From: an uncultured Myxococcales bacterium
Lineage (GTDB): Bacteria; Myxococcota_A; UBA9042; DTJE01
Reading direction: 5' to 3'
Assembly: GCA_903857665.1 (NCBI GenBank)
Contig: CAIOFV010000105.1
Coordinates: 186,001 to 250,000 of the forward strand
DNA: 64,000 nt
Position 1 is the first letter of the stretch. Each line of letters opens with the position of its first letter. Under the pieces are notes generated by a model that was not told where the DNA came from, did not search any database, and saw only the letters and a list, made by a program, of their open reading frames with translations. The position numbers and the translations under genes were made by a program. Positions 50,502-58,875 of the stretch are shown here, piece after piece.

Positions 50502-51740
50502 ATGAGCAAGAAGACCTACCTGTTCTTCGTGATCGCCCTGGTCGGGGCGGCCCTCGGCCTGTTCTACTCGGGCTTCTCGACTTCGGATTTCGTGGCCCAC
50601 CTGGATCGTCAACTCCATCCGGTGAGTTGCTCCCTCCTGCCGGGCCTGACCGAAACGACGATGCTGGAGCAGGGCGCCGAAGGTTGCAAGGTCGCGATGT
50701 TCTCGCCGTATTCGTCGTTCTGGCGGGATCGGTACTGGGGCGGCGTCCCGTGGTCCCTGTTCGCGCTGGGGCTGTTCGGGTTCGGCCTCGCCCTGTCGCT
50801 GTGGGGCATCGCCAGCCGCAAGGGGCATCATCTCGCGGTGAACATCGGCCTGCTGCTGGCCGCGATCGTCGCGGTCGCGGCCTCGCTGGCCTTCTTCAGC
50901 ATCTCGGTCAGCAAGCTGCACGAGTTCTGCAAGACCTGCGTCGGCACCTACATCGCCTCGGGCATCCTGGCCCTGGGCGCCGCGCTGGTGTTCGTGTCGT
51001 CGATCGGTGACCGGCGCCGTGCGGCCGCCGCCGGCGACAAGCCGACGGGGGTGGCGAACGTCATCGCGATCCTGGTGGTGCTGGCCGAAATGGGCCTGGC
51101 CACGCTGCTGCCCGTCGCCCTGTACCTGAACACCGTGCCGGACTACGGCAAGTATGTCGCGGAGTGCGGCACGCTGAAGAGCAAGGAAGACAAGAACAAC
51201 GTGCTGATCCCGATCGGGAAGCCGGCGACCCAGGCGGGCACGGAATCGATCCTGGTCGTGGACCCGCTCTGCCCGGCGTGCGCAGCGTTCCACAAGCGCA
51301 TCCAGGATGCCCCCTTCGCCTCGAAGATGAGCTTCAAGGTCGCCATCCTGCCGCTGGACAGCGACTGCAACTGGATGATGACCGACTCGATGCACCCCGG
51401 CGCCTGCGTGCTGGCCAAGGCGATGATCTGCGCGAAGGACAAGGCCGGTGAAATCCTCGATTGGTCCTACGCGAACCAGAAGGACTTCCGCCCGAAGGAC
51501 AAGGCGGACAACCCGTCCGCGCGGATCAGGGAGGCGGTCCTCAAGGCGTATCCGCAGGTCAAGGACTGCCTGGATTCGCCGGACACCAAGATCGCCCTGA
51601 ACAAGACGCTGAACTGGGCCGTGGACCAGAGCCTGCCGGTGCTGACGCCGCAGCTCTACGTCAACGGCGCGCGCCTGTGCGACGAGGACACCGACCTGGG
51701 CCTGGACTTTGCCATGACGCGCCTGCTGGGCACGAAGTAA
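50502..51740 (+). CDS. VKOR-DsbA-type fusion, disulfide-bond-forming protein
   Basis: A 412-residue membrane protein. Residues 1-215 are a vitamin-K-epoxide-reductase-like domain: a loop cysteine pair (VSCSLLPG … EGCKVAMF) plus the quinone-side CxxC in HEFCKTCVG, among four or five helices. After another helix the C-terminal 170 residues are a thioredoxin/DsbA-like domain with VVDPLCPACAAFHKR (CPAC). Such fusions oxidise periplasmic cysteines and pass electrons to quinone, replacing DsbA and DsbB. It heads a three-gene run with a TlpA-like protein. ATG with GGGGGAG just upstream; a -10-like TACAAT lies at 50450-50455. Confidence 0.9.
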   Translation: MSKKTYLFFVIALVGAALGLFYSGFSTSDFVAHLDRQLHPVSCSLLPGLTETTMLEQGAEGCKVAMFSPYSSFWRDRYWGGVPWSLFALGLFGFGLALSLWGIASRKGHHLAVNIGLLLAAIVAVAASLAFFSISVSKLHEFCKTCVGTYIASGILALGAALVFVSSIGDRRRAAAAGDKPTGVANVIAILVVLAEMGLATLLPVALYLNTVPDYGKYVAECGTLKSKEDKNNVLIPIGKPATQAGTESILVVDPLCPACAAFHKRIQDAPFASKMSFKVAILPLDSDCNWMMTDSMHPGACVLAKAMICAKDKAGEILDWSYANQKDFRPKDKADNPSARIREAVLKAYPQVKDCLDSPDTKIALNKTLNWAVDQSLPVLTPQLYVNGARLCDEDTDLGLDFAMTRLLGTK

Positions 51741-51752
51741 GGGAGGAATCCG

Positions 51753-52490
51753 ATGAAGATCGCCTGGATCCTCAATGCCGTTGTGATGATCGTTCTGCTG
51801 GTCGCGCTGGGCACGGGCACGCGCTCGATGGTCCTGGCCGCGGCCCATCGCCTGGAAACCGGCGAGTCGCTGGAAGGCCAGAAGAAGCCCGCGCCGCTGA
51901 TCGCGTCGAAGGCCGAGGTGGCCTACTGCACGGACGAGCTGAAGACGGTGCTGCGCCGCGTGCTGACGAATTGCGGCCTGATCGGGGGCGGCCGGCGTGG
52001 CTGCCAGCCGAACGAGCTGCGGAACGTGGCCCAGATCAGCGACGCCGACTTCAACGCCCTGTTCAAGTCGCTGGACAAGCGGGCCGGCATCATCCTGTTC
52101 GACCCGGAAAAGGACGAACTGGACCCGGGCGCGAAGGCGATGCTGGAAAAGGCGTGGGCGGACCAGCGGGGCGCCACGTACTTCTTCGTGGTGGCTCGCG
52201 CGTCCACCGACGACACCACCGAAAAGAACCGCATGTACTCGCACAAGCGGGCCAACTCGGTGCTGTTCTACCTGCAGGAGCGCTTCAAGGACACGGAACT
52301 GGACCAGAAGCTGGGCCTCCTGTGGCTGGGCGAGGAATACGCGCAGCTGGACCAGCAGTTCTGCAACTGGAACCTGTCGCGGTCGGTGCCCGAGTGCGCA
52401 CAGGCGCAGCGCACCAAGGGCGAAGACACCCAGATGATCAAGGAACTGAACCGTTCGGCCGTCATCTCGTGGATCGACTGCCGCCTGTGA
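51753..52490 (+). CDS. OmpA-like-fold exported protein of the VKOR operon
   Basis: A 245-residue protein with an N-terminal membrane anchor or uncleaved signal (WILNAVVMIVLLVALGTG). Residues about 105-200 resemble an OmpA-like fold: FDPEKDELDPGAKAMLEKAW, then THE-like YFFVVARASTDDTTEKNRMY and HKRANSVLFYLQERF. Six to seven cysteines are present (YCTDEL, TNCGLIGGGRRGC, FCNWNL, PEC, DCRL), so it is probably disulfide-bonded and a substrate or partner of the VKOR fusion encoded 12 bp upstream. Peptidoglycan binding is possible but not certain. Confidence 0.7.
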   Translation: MKIAWILNAVVMIVLLVALGTGTRSMVLAAAHRLETGESLEGQKKPAPLIASKAEVAYCTDELKTVLRRVLTNCGLIGGGRRGCQPNELRNVAQISDADFNALFKSLDKRAGIILFDPEKDELDPGAKAMLEKAWADQRGATYFFVVARASTDDTTEKNRMYSHKRANSVLFYLQERFKDTELDQKLGLLWLGEEYAQLDQQFCNWNLSRSVPECAQAQRTKGEDTQMIKELNRSAVISWIDCRL

Positions 52491-52521
52491 CGCAGCGCCC
52501 TCTTCGGCCCGTGGAGGTCCC

Positions 52522-53235
52522 GTGAAGTTCTTCGGGTTCCTGCTGGTCGGCGCTGCCCTGGGCGTCCTGTTCCTGTTCGCATGGCCGCTGATCAAGCCGA
52601 CCGAGCCTTCCCCCTCGGCGCCTCCTCCCAAGATCCAGGTGCTCGAGCGCGTGCAGGCGACCGGTCCGACCGGCACCGGGGAGGCTCCCGCGCCCGAGAA
52701 GGGGTCCCTGTCCGAGGTGGCAAAGGCCGCCGCCGGCGCCGAGGCGTCCGCACCGTCGGGCCCGCTGTGCGACCGGATGTTCAGCGAGGCCAACGCCCGA
52801 GTGCTGGCGATGCCCAAGGGCCAGAAGGTCCGATCCGGCGCGCTGCTGTCGGCGAAGCCCTGGACCTGGGTGAACGTCTGGGCGGCGTGGTGCAAGCCCT
52901 GCAAGGCCGAAATGCCAGAGATCGCCGCCTGGGCCTCGAAGGTTCGCGAAGGGGGCGGGCTGCTGCGCGTGCTGTTCCTTTCGGTGGACGACGACGAGCG
53001 CCAGCTGCGCAAGTTCCTCGCCGGCGAAGGCGCCGCGATTCCGGGCGACTACCTGTGGGTCCAGGAGGATTCCGAGCGGGCCGCCTTCTACGGCAACATC
53101 GGGGTGGCGAATCCACCCACGCTCCCCGTGCAGGCGCTGCTGGACCCCCAGGGGCGGCTGCGCTGCGTCCGGGTGGGCAGCATCACCGCGAAGGAACTGG
53201 ACGAGGCATCGAAGACGTTCGGTTTCGGTCGCTGA
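52522..53235 (+). CDS. TlpA-family thioredoxin-like protein
   Basis: A 237-residue membrane-anchored thioredoxin-fold protein. Hydrophobic anchor at residues 3-22, Pro/Ala linker to about 85, then the TlpA domain with WTWVNVWAAWCKPCKAEMP (CKPC active site) and NPPTLPVQALLDPQG (cis-Pro loop). It probably reduces or isomerises specific cysteines in the periplasm. GTG start after GTGGAGG. It converges on the eCIS hub gene with a 3-bp gap and no visible terminator. Confidence 0.88.
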   Translation: MKFFGFLLVGAALGVLFLFAWPLIKPTEPSPSAPPPKIQVLERVQATGPTGTGEAPAPEKGSLSEVAKAAAGAEASAPSGPLCDRMFSEANARVLAMPKGQKVRSGALLSAKPWTWVNVWAAWCKPCKAEMPEIAAWASKVREGGGLLRVLFLSVDDDERQLRKFLAGEGAAIPGDYLWVQEDSERAAFYGNIGVANPPTLPVQALLDPQGRLRCVRVGSITAKELDEASKTFGFGR

Positions 53236-53238
53236 CGC

Positions 53239-54417
53239 CTACTCTCCCGCCACGTTCCGGGCGACCTTCAGGCGCGTGACATACCCGATGGTCTTGGGGA
53301 TCATCTCGTGGGCGCACGAGGTGACCAGGTACTTGCCGTCGAACCGCTTTCCGAAGCCACGGACCGCAACGATGTCGCCCGCGTTCAGCGTCGGATCGCC
53401 GGTGAAGTCGATCTCGCCGGTCAGGTAGTCCATCGACAACTGGGTGAAGACGGCCTTGGCAATGGCGTCGGCTTCCTCCGCGCTGTCCACGGGGCGGTCG
53501 ATGATGGTCAGCACCTTGCCGGCGGACTCGGACCCGTAGAGCCCCTTGCCGGTGGCCTTCCAGCCCTCCTTCCCGTCGAACTTGTAGCCTGCCGAGTTCG
53601 CCGTGCCCACGATGGCCTTCTTGCGCTTCGGGTCCCAGCCCCGGACCACGACCTGGGCCACCTGGCGCACCGTGCTCAGGTTGAAGCGCGCCTCGCGCAC
53701 CAGGCACTCGTCGTCCCCGCGGGGGGCGTCCCGCACCAGCGTCTTCACCGACTGCTTCGACAGGTCCGGCGGGCGGAAATGGAGTTGCGTGTCGTCGCTG
53801 GGGGAAGCCGACTCGACCGACCGGTCCGCGTCCTGTCCCAGCCACTTGACGAACTGGTAGTCGGACACGTTCATCTGCGGCAGGTAGGCCGATTGCGCCC
53901 GCGGGGTGTCCACCGTGGACGCCGAGAGGCCGTCGCGGGTGCCGCCGACCGCCCCCGCCTTGGAGATGACGTCCCGGACCGCTGTCGGCACCAGGTCCTG
54001 GGCGTTGACGCCGTCACCCCAGGTCCGGGAGGCGGTGCCGCGGGTCAGCCGGTGCGAGTGATCGTACCCTCCGACCAGCACCGTCGATGAGCCGTCGTGG
54101 CGGAAGCAGGGCTCGATGTAGTGGATTTCGCCCTTGAAGACGGTCTTCTCCTTGCCCACCTGCCCCAGCAGGATCTCGACCGATTTCCCTTCCTGCAAGT
54201 CATCGACATACTGGATCTTTTCGTCGCTCTTCAGGTCCAGTTCGAACGTGAACATGTCCGGGGAGTCGAGGCGCTTATCGACCAGCAGCGATTCCAGGAA
54301 GGCGGCGATGCCGAAGTTGGTGGGCTCGTCGCCGCCCGACGTGGACTCCACGTGGGTCTGGCCGTCGATCTTGATGATGCAGGACCGGACTTCCTTGTCC
54401 TGGGTTCCCTGGGCCAT
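53239..54417 (-). CDS. eCIS tail hub, phage late control gene D/VgrG N-domain type
   Basis: A 392-residue protein of the gpD/VgrG-N family, which forms the hub between tube and spike in contractile tails. Recognisable: LDLKSDEKIQYVDDLQEGKS, VEILLGQVGKEKTVFKGEIH, the second half VREARFNLSTVRQVAQVVVRGWDP, and GDIVAVRGFGKRFDGKYLV near the end. The gp5/gpV OB-fold and needle part that VgrG and Afp8 carry are missing, so the spike tip should be a separate gene, yet none follows. It is the last gene of the minus-strand injection-system run, 25 bp after the LysM gene. ATG with SD CGGGAGGA. Confidence 0.87.
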   Translation of the reverse strand: MAQGTQDKEVRSCIIKIDGQTHVESTSGGDEPTNFGIAAFLESLLVDKRLDSPDMFTFELDLKSDEKIQYVDDLQEGKSVEILLGQVGKEKTVFKGEIHYIEPCFRHDGSSTVLVGGYDHSHRLTRGTASRTWGDGVNAQDLVPTAVRDVISKAGAVGGTRDGLSASTVDTPRAQSAYLPQMNVSDYQFVKWLGQDADRSVESASPSDDTQLHFRPPDLSKQSVKTLVRDAPRGDDECLVREARFNLSTVRQVAQVVVRGWDPKRKKAIVGTANSAGYKFDGKEGWKATGKGLYGSESAGKVLTIIDRPVDSAEEADAIAKAVFTQLSMDYLTGEIDFTGDPTLNAGDIVAVRGFGKRFDGKYLVTSCAHEMIPKTIGYVTRLKVARNVAGE

Positions 54418-54442
54418 GGGTCTTCCTCCCGGCCGGAGGCCG

Positions 54443-55168
54443 TCACTTCAGGATCGGGGGCACCAGGAGGCGTGTCCCCGGCTCGATGTTCAGCGGGTCG
54501 TCGATGGCGTTCACCTCGGCGATGCGACGCCACTCGGACGGGTCGTCATATTCGCGGTACGCGATGCTCTGGAGGGTGTCTCCGCGGGTGACGGTGTACA
54601 CCTTGGCGTGGTCCGGGGACTGGGGGTCCTTCTGCTGCTGGCGATCGACCGAGGTCGCCTCGACCAGTTGGATTTCGACCTTGGCCCGGACCGGCGTGCC
54701 GTCGGACAGGAACATCACGTAGGTCACCCGGAGGCTGCGCAGGTACCACTGGCACGAGTTGTAGTCGTCGTTTTCCGCCATGAACTTGCCCCACAGGAAC
54801 AGGAGCTTCGGCGGGCGGTGCAGTTCCGGATCGAAGTGGGCCAGGGCCTCCAGCCGGTCGATGTACCGGGTCCGGACGTTCTCCTTTTCCTCGTAGGTGT
54901 CGAAATACAACTCGCTGATCGACATCGAGCGGCTGTTGCCGTGCGTCCACTCCTTGCTGCCGGAGTCCGACCCCTGGGTAGGATGCTCCTGGAACATCGT
55001 CTGCTTTTCGACCGAAACCGTTTCGGGGTTGTAGTGGAAGACGAAATCCCCGCCGTCCGAGGAGGACGACGACAGGATCTGCTTCATGCTGCCGGAGTCG
55101 CGGTCCACCACGTGGAGGAACGCCTTGGCCGGGACGCTGTCGGAACCGCCCGGTGTGTTGTCACCCAT
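54443..55168 (-). CDS. eCIS LysM adaptor protein (Afp7/Pvc7-like)
   Basis: A 241-residue baseplate adaptor. The N-terminal 150 residues match the T4 gp53-like/Afp7 adaptor (FHYNPETVSVEKQTMFQE, then SISELYFDTYEEKENVRTRY and LLFLWGKFMAEND). The C-terminal LysM is YTVTRGDTLQSIAYREYDDP with LNIEPGTRLLVPP. It connects the last tube layer to the hub. Its start overlaps the end of the giant disordered protein by 8 bp, and the hub gene follows 25 bp on. Confidence 0.9.
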   Translation of the reverse strand: MGDNTPGGSDSVPAKAFLHVVDRDSGSMKQILSSSSSDGGDFVFHYNPETVSVEKQTMFQEHPTQGSDSGSKEWTHGNSRSMSISELYFDTYEEKENVRTRYIDRLEALAHFDPELHRPPKLLFLWGKFMAENDDYNSCQWYLRSLRVTYVMFLSDGTPVRAKVEIQLVEATSVDRQQQKDPQSPDHAKVYTVTRGDTLQSIAYREYDDPSEWRRIAEVNAIDDPLNIEPGTRLLVPPILK

Positions 55169-58100
55169 AGAAGCCCCTCCGTTCCTTGTCGCGTTTCAAG
55201 CGCCTGAGGATCCGTTCCGACATTTCCGCCGCGAGCCCGTCGAGGTCCACGGCGGGAGCCCCGGCGGCGGCCGCTTCCGACGCGGCGCCCTGAGCCGGTA
55301 CCTGGGCCGCGGGCTCGTCGATCGTCGTGGCCAACCGGGCCGTCGCCGCCACGCTGGACAGCGCCGTGGACACCAGCGCATGGGTTCCGTGGTACATCGG
55401 CCCCGCCGGACCCGCGGCGCCGGGCGCCATCAGGTTCGCGAACGACGTCGAGGCGCCGCCCGGCGACGCGAGGCCCCGGCCGGGCAGGGACACGTTGAAC
55501 CGTGTCGCGGTCGCGGGGAGGTCCGGCAGCCCGGGCAGGGTTCCCTGGATCCCGACGGGCCGGACCGGCTCGGCGGCCCGGCGGGTCCCTGTGCCGACCC
55601 GTGAGCCATCCCCGCGAACCGCGCCGTCCGCGGTGGGGTCCGGGTGCCTGTCCGGGCCCGCGACGGGTCGGCCTCCGCCCTGCAGCCGGATCCACTCGAC
55701 CAGGTCCGAGGCCCCTGCCGCCACGCCGTGGGACGCGCCCGCAGACGCGGCCGCGGAGGGCAGGCGGCCCTGGATGCCAGCCTCGGGAGGCGGCAGCGCG
55801 CCCAGGGACCGGACCAGCGTTCGGCGCACGGGCTCGAAGGATTCGGCTGCCAGCGCTGCGGGCGCAGGGAAGATCGGCAGGAAGGCGGGTTCGGTGGGAT
55901 ACCGAAGGCCGGACGAAGGAAGGGTCGAAGTCCCGAATCGCCCGTGGGAGGCGACGTCGGAGGCCCGTGCCGAGGAGGGGCCCGAGGCGACTCCGGGTGC
56001 GGCGATCGATTGCAGCGCAATCCGCTCGCCCGCGCCGGCGTGCCCGGTTCGGGGCAGCGTGCGATCGGTCCCGCCGACCCGCACCAGCGACGACGCAGGG
56101 TCCGGTGCGTGCCGGTGCGAACCCGCCGGACGACCGCCCGGACCGATATGAGGGCCGAACCGCGGGATCGGCGAGTCGGCGGCCCGAAGGCCCGCCCGGA
56201 CCATCGAGGCCAGCGAGACGTCGCGTCGGGACGCGTGGCTGAAGGTCCGCGGGCTTTCGGACCCGGCAGACGCCGCGGCAACGGGGTCGGGCCCGGATGC
56301 GGGCGCGAACGCGGCCGGCAGGGAGATCAGCGTCCCCGGATCCCCGGGGAGGGCCCAGCCGCCACCCCGGGCCGGCTGCCCGGCGAAGGGATCGGCGGAA
56401 AGGGCCGGATGCACGTCGGCCTCGGGCGACGACAGGCGAGCCAGGGCCGGGCCCATCGGCGCCAGCACCGAGGCCATCAGTTCAGCGCTGCTTGCGCCAC
56501 CGACCGGGCCCGCGCCTTCCGACGGGGGCATCCTTCCGGAGGACGAGGGCTGGACGAGGCGCTCGGGCAGCACGGCCGAGGGTTCCGGGGATCCGGGCGT
56601 CCCTGGGGATGCGGTCGATGTGCGCCTGGCGACCTGCAGGAGGGAGGGTGTGCCGAGGTCCCGTGTTCCCCGAACGTCCGTCCCGGAAGGCGAACGACCG
56701 GTCGCGGCGGGCCCCGGGAATCCCGAGGAAGGCCGCTGCGCCCGGACCGGGGGCCCGGCAACGCCCGCGGTGCGGCTCCGGGTCGCGGGCGTCGGGGTCT
56801 TCGACGCGTGTCCCTGCGGCATCGACGTGTCGAACGGGGAAGCGGTTCCGGGGGACAGGTTCAGGATCGACGCGTCGGCCATCGATTCTGCGGTGGTCCA
56901 CCGCAGGTTTCCCGGGGCGTCGGGGGCCTCGGCGATCGCCGCGATGCGTGCCAGCGACGGCCCCAGGAGACCCAGGAAGGCGCGGGTGGACGAGGCGTCG
57001 CCGCCGGCAGGGTTCCACGACGGATCCAGCCCCGGCCCAGCCTGCGCGAGGCGTGCCTGGGGCGGCAGGTTTCGCGGCCGGTCGATCGAAGTCGCGGGCT
57101 GCGCGGGTCCGATCGCGGCAAGGGTCGTCGCGGCCGGCGCTTCCGGCGCAGGGGCCGTGGCCCGGGGCGTGGCCGTGGCCGTGGCCGTGGCTCGGGGCGT
57201 GGCCGTGGCTCGGGGCGTGGCCGTGGCTCGGGGCTTGGCCGCGGCACGGGGCGTGGCCGCTGGCAGGATCGGGGCCGCTGGCAGGATCGGGGCCGCGGCG
57301 GCCACGGGTTCGGCCGGGCGTGCTTCCGCGTCACGCGCCACTTTCGACGTCTGCGAGCGGCGGGACGACCGCCCGGGACGTCCGGTCGATGCGGAGAGCG
57401 GGGCCTCCGGGATCGACACGGCCGGCGCGAGGAGGGTCTGCTCGACCTCGGGCATCGCCAGCACGCCGCTCGACTCGACACCCTGCGTCCGGATGCCCTG
57501 CGTCGGAACGCCGGACATCCCGTAGGGCGCTTCCCCGGAGCGCGAACCCGCCGCGGCAAGGCGCGGCAGGTCCAACAGCGACAGGGGGCCCGACCCTCGG
57601 CCGCCGGGTCCCGCGGGACCCCGAACCGGGGGCGGGGCCGCGGAGGCCGCAGGTGCCCGGGGACCGACTTCGTCGGAGGTCGATGGCCGGACGGTCTGGA
57701 GCCTCAGCGCGGTCAGCAACTCGCCCAGGGCCCCCAGGCCCAGCCGATCGATCGGCGTCGTTCCGGAGGAGGGGGCGGGGGCCGTCGGGACGAGAGGTCC
57801 CGGGGCGAATGGCCGGCGCCCGCCCGCGAGGAGGCCGCGCGGGACTCCCGTCATGGGCGCCACGGGTCGAATTCCCGTCTGTCGGGCAGTCGGCTCAGGA
57901 AGGACCGGCGAGGGTACCTCCGGACGCACGGGCACGGTGTCCATCGGGAGGGTCGGGATCCCCTTCCGGGCCTTCCCTGGCGTGGCGGGCACGGGCGTTC
58001 TGGGGGCGAACAGGCCACGGCCGGTGGGCTGCGAGGGGGTGTCGATCGGTTCTTCGGGGCGCGGGGAGACCAGGTGCAGCACCTCGGTCGCGGGAGCCTC

Positions 58101-58352
58101 CATCGCGACCGACCAGGACCCGCCGGGGTCCGTCGCCGCGAGGCCCTCGAGCAGGGCCGCCACGCCCGACACCAGCCCCGGGTCGTCGGTGCGGACGAGG
58201 CCGGGGCCCGACGGGTCGCGGCGGGACAACTGCTGCAGCACGGGCCACGCCTCGGCCCCGAAGGGACGATCCGTGCCGCCGGCCAGCATCGTGGTGCCCG
58301 ACCACTCGACGATCAGCATCCCGTCGGGGGGATGCCGTGCCCGGTCCGCCAT
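55161..58352 (-). CDS. Giant Pro/Ala-rich disordered eCIS protein
   Basis: A 1063-residue protein between the second tube gene and the LysM gene. The first 100 residues look folded (MLIVEWSGTTMLAGGTDRPF, AWPVLQQLSRRD) and the last 30 form a basic helix (LAAEMSERILRRLKRDKERR). The roughly 900 residues between are Pro/Ala/Gly/Ser-rich with tandem stretches such as RATATPRATATP. In related loci the gene in this position is short, so I read this as a conserved head and tail with a hugely expanded linker. It may be a flexible baseplate or tube-associated protein, or a cargo. Very few stops occur on the other strand either, but the gene-tight spacing (13 bp from tube, 8-bp overlap with LysM) supports this frame. 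Confidence 0.75.
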   Translation of the reverse strand: MADRARHPPDGMLIVEWSGTTMLAGGTDRPFGAEAWPVLQQLSRRDPSGPGLVRTDDPGLVSGVAALLEGLAATDPGGSWSVAMEAPATEVLHLVSPRPEEPIDTPSQPTGRGLFAPRTPVPATPGKARKGIPTLPMDTVPVRPEVPSPVLPEPTARQTGIRPVAPMTGVPRGLLAGGRRPFAPGPLVPTAPAPSSGTTPIDRLGLGALGELLTALRLQTVRPSTSDEVGPRAPAASAAPPPVRGPAGPGGRGSGPLSLLDLPRLAAAGSRSGEAPYGMSGVPTQGIRTQGVESSGVLAMPEVEQTLLAPAVSIPEAPLSASTGRPGRSSRRSQTSKVARDAEARPAEPVAAAAPILPAAPILPAATPRAAAKPRATATPRATATPRATATATATPRATAPAPEAPAATTLAAIGPAQPATSIDRPRNLPPQARLAQAGPGLDPSWNPAGGDASSTRAFLGLLGPSLARIAAIAEAPDAPGNLRWTTAESMADASILNLSPGTASPFDTSMPQGHASKTPTPATRSRTAGVAGPPVRAQRPSSGFPGPAATGRSPSGTDVRGTRDLGTPSLLQVARRTSTASPGTPGSPEPSAVLPERLVQPSSSGRMPPSEGAGPVGGASSAELMASVLAPMGPALARLSSPEADVHPALSADPFAGQPARGGGWALPGDPGTLISLPAAFAPASGPDPVAAASAGSESPRTFSHASRRDVSLASMVRAGLRAADSPIPRFGPHIGPGGRPAGSHRHAPDPASSLVRVGGTDRTLPRTGHAGAGERIALQSIAAPGVASGPSSARASDVASHGRFGTSTLPSSGLRYPTEPAFLPIFPAPAALAAESFEPVRRTLVRSLGALPPPEAGIQGRLPSAAASAGASHGVAAGASDLVEWIRLQGGGRPVAGPDRHPDPTADGAVRGDGSRVGTGTRRAAEPVRPVGIQGTLPGLPDLPATATRFNVSLPGRGLASPGGASTSFANLMAPGAAGPAGPMYHGTHALVSTALSSVAATARLATTIDEPAAQVPAQGAASEAAAAGAPAVDLDGLAAEMSERILRRLKRDKERRGFYG
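57155..57292. repeat. 18-bp tandem repeats inside the giant disordered gene
   Basis: About five units of gtggctcggggcgtggcc (some expanded or altered) are followed by two units of gccgctggcaggatcggg. On the coding strand they encode RATATP-like and PAAPIL units. The whole-codon unit length keeps the frame and offers an easy route to length variation. Confidence 0.7.
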
Positions 58353-58365
58353 GGAACCCACCCCG

Positions 58366-58839
58366 TCACTTCTTGCCCGGTTTGTACTCGAACCGGTCGT
58401 ACACCAACTCGACCTCCTCGAAGGCGATCGAGTTCTCCATGGCGTTGAACCCTGGCCCGACGTACCGCGTCATGAAGGCTCCGAAGATGTCGAACCGGCC
58501 GATCTCGTCGCCAGCCCCGTCCTTCACGACGACCGACACGGTCGCGCGCTTGATGGCCGTGGACCCGCCGTCCATCAGGGACTTCATCCAGTCGTAGAAC
58601 TCCCCCGACGCCGCGAAGAAGCCCTTCTTCAGCTTGAGGGGCGAAAATGAGCCGCGGCCCACCAGGTGCACCTGGCCGGCATTGTTGCCGCCCTCGTTGA
58701 AGGATTCGGGGTCCGCCTTCCATTCCAGGCCGCTGGCCTCCTGGAACTTCACGCACTGGATGCCATCGATTTCGACATAGAAGGAAAAGGGGATATCCGG
58801 GTCGGCGCGTCCTGCACCGCCGCCTGCCTGATGTGCCAT
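58366..58839 (-). CDS. eCIS inner tube protein 2 (gp19-like)
   Basis: A 157-residue phage T4 gp19-like tail-tube protein. Typical blocks are IPFSFYVEIDGIQCVKFQEA, then SGLEWKADPESFNEGG, LKLKKGFFAASGEFYDWM and the C-terminal FEEVELVYDRFEY. The second tube paralogue in such loci usually forms the last ring next to the baseplate, which fits its place just before the adaptor genes. ATG with SD GGAGG. It follows sheath 2 by 36 bp. Confidence 0.92.
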   Translation of the reverse strand: MAHQAGGGAGRADPDIPFSFYVEIDGIQCVKFQEASGLEWKADPESFNEGGNNAGQVHLVGRGSFSPLKLKKGFFAASGEFYDWMKSLMDGGSTAIKRATVSVVVKDGAGDEIGRFDIFGAFMTRYVGPGFNAMENSIAFEEVELVYDRFEYKPGKK

Positions 58840-58875
58840 CGGTATCCTCCCCGCGTTTCGCCCTCGAACGCCGGA

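Noticed and set aside
57155..57292. A CRISPR array, because of short tandem repeats.
   Set aside because: Repeats are direct and contiguous without unique spacers, are coding, and no cas gene is present.
55644..58448. Very long plus-strand open frames opposite the giant disordered eCIS gene (also 56297-58597).
   Set aside because: High GC leaves few stops in any frame. These frames have Arg/Gly-rich random composition, no start signals and overlap well-supported minus-strand eCIS genes.
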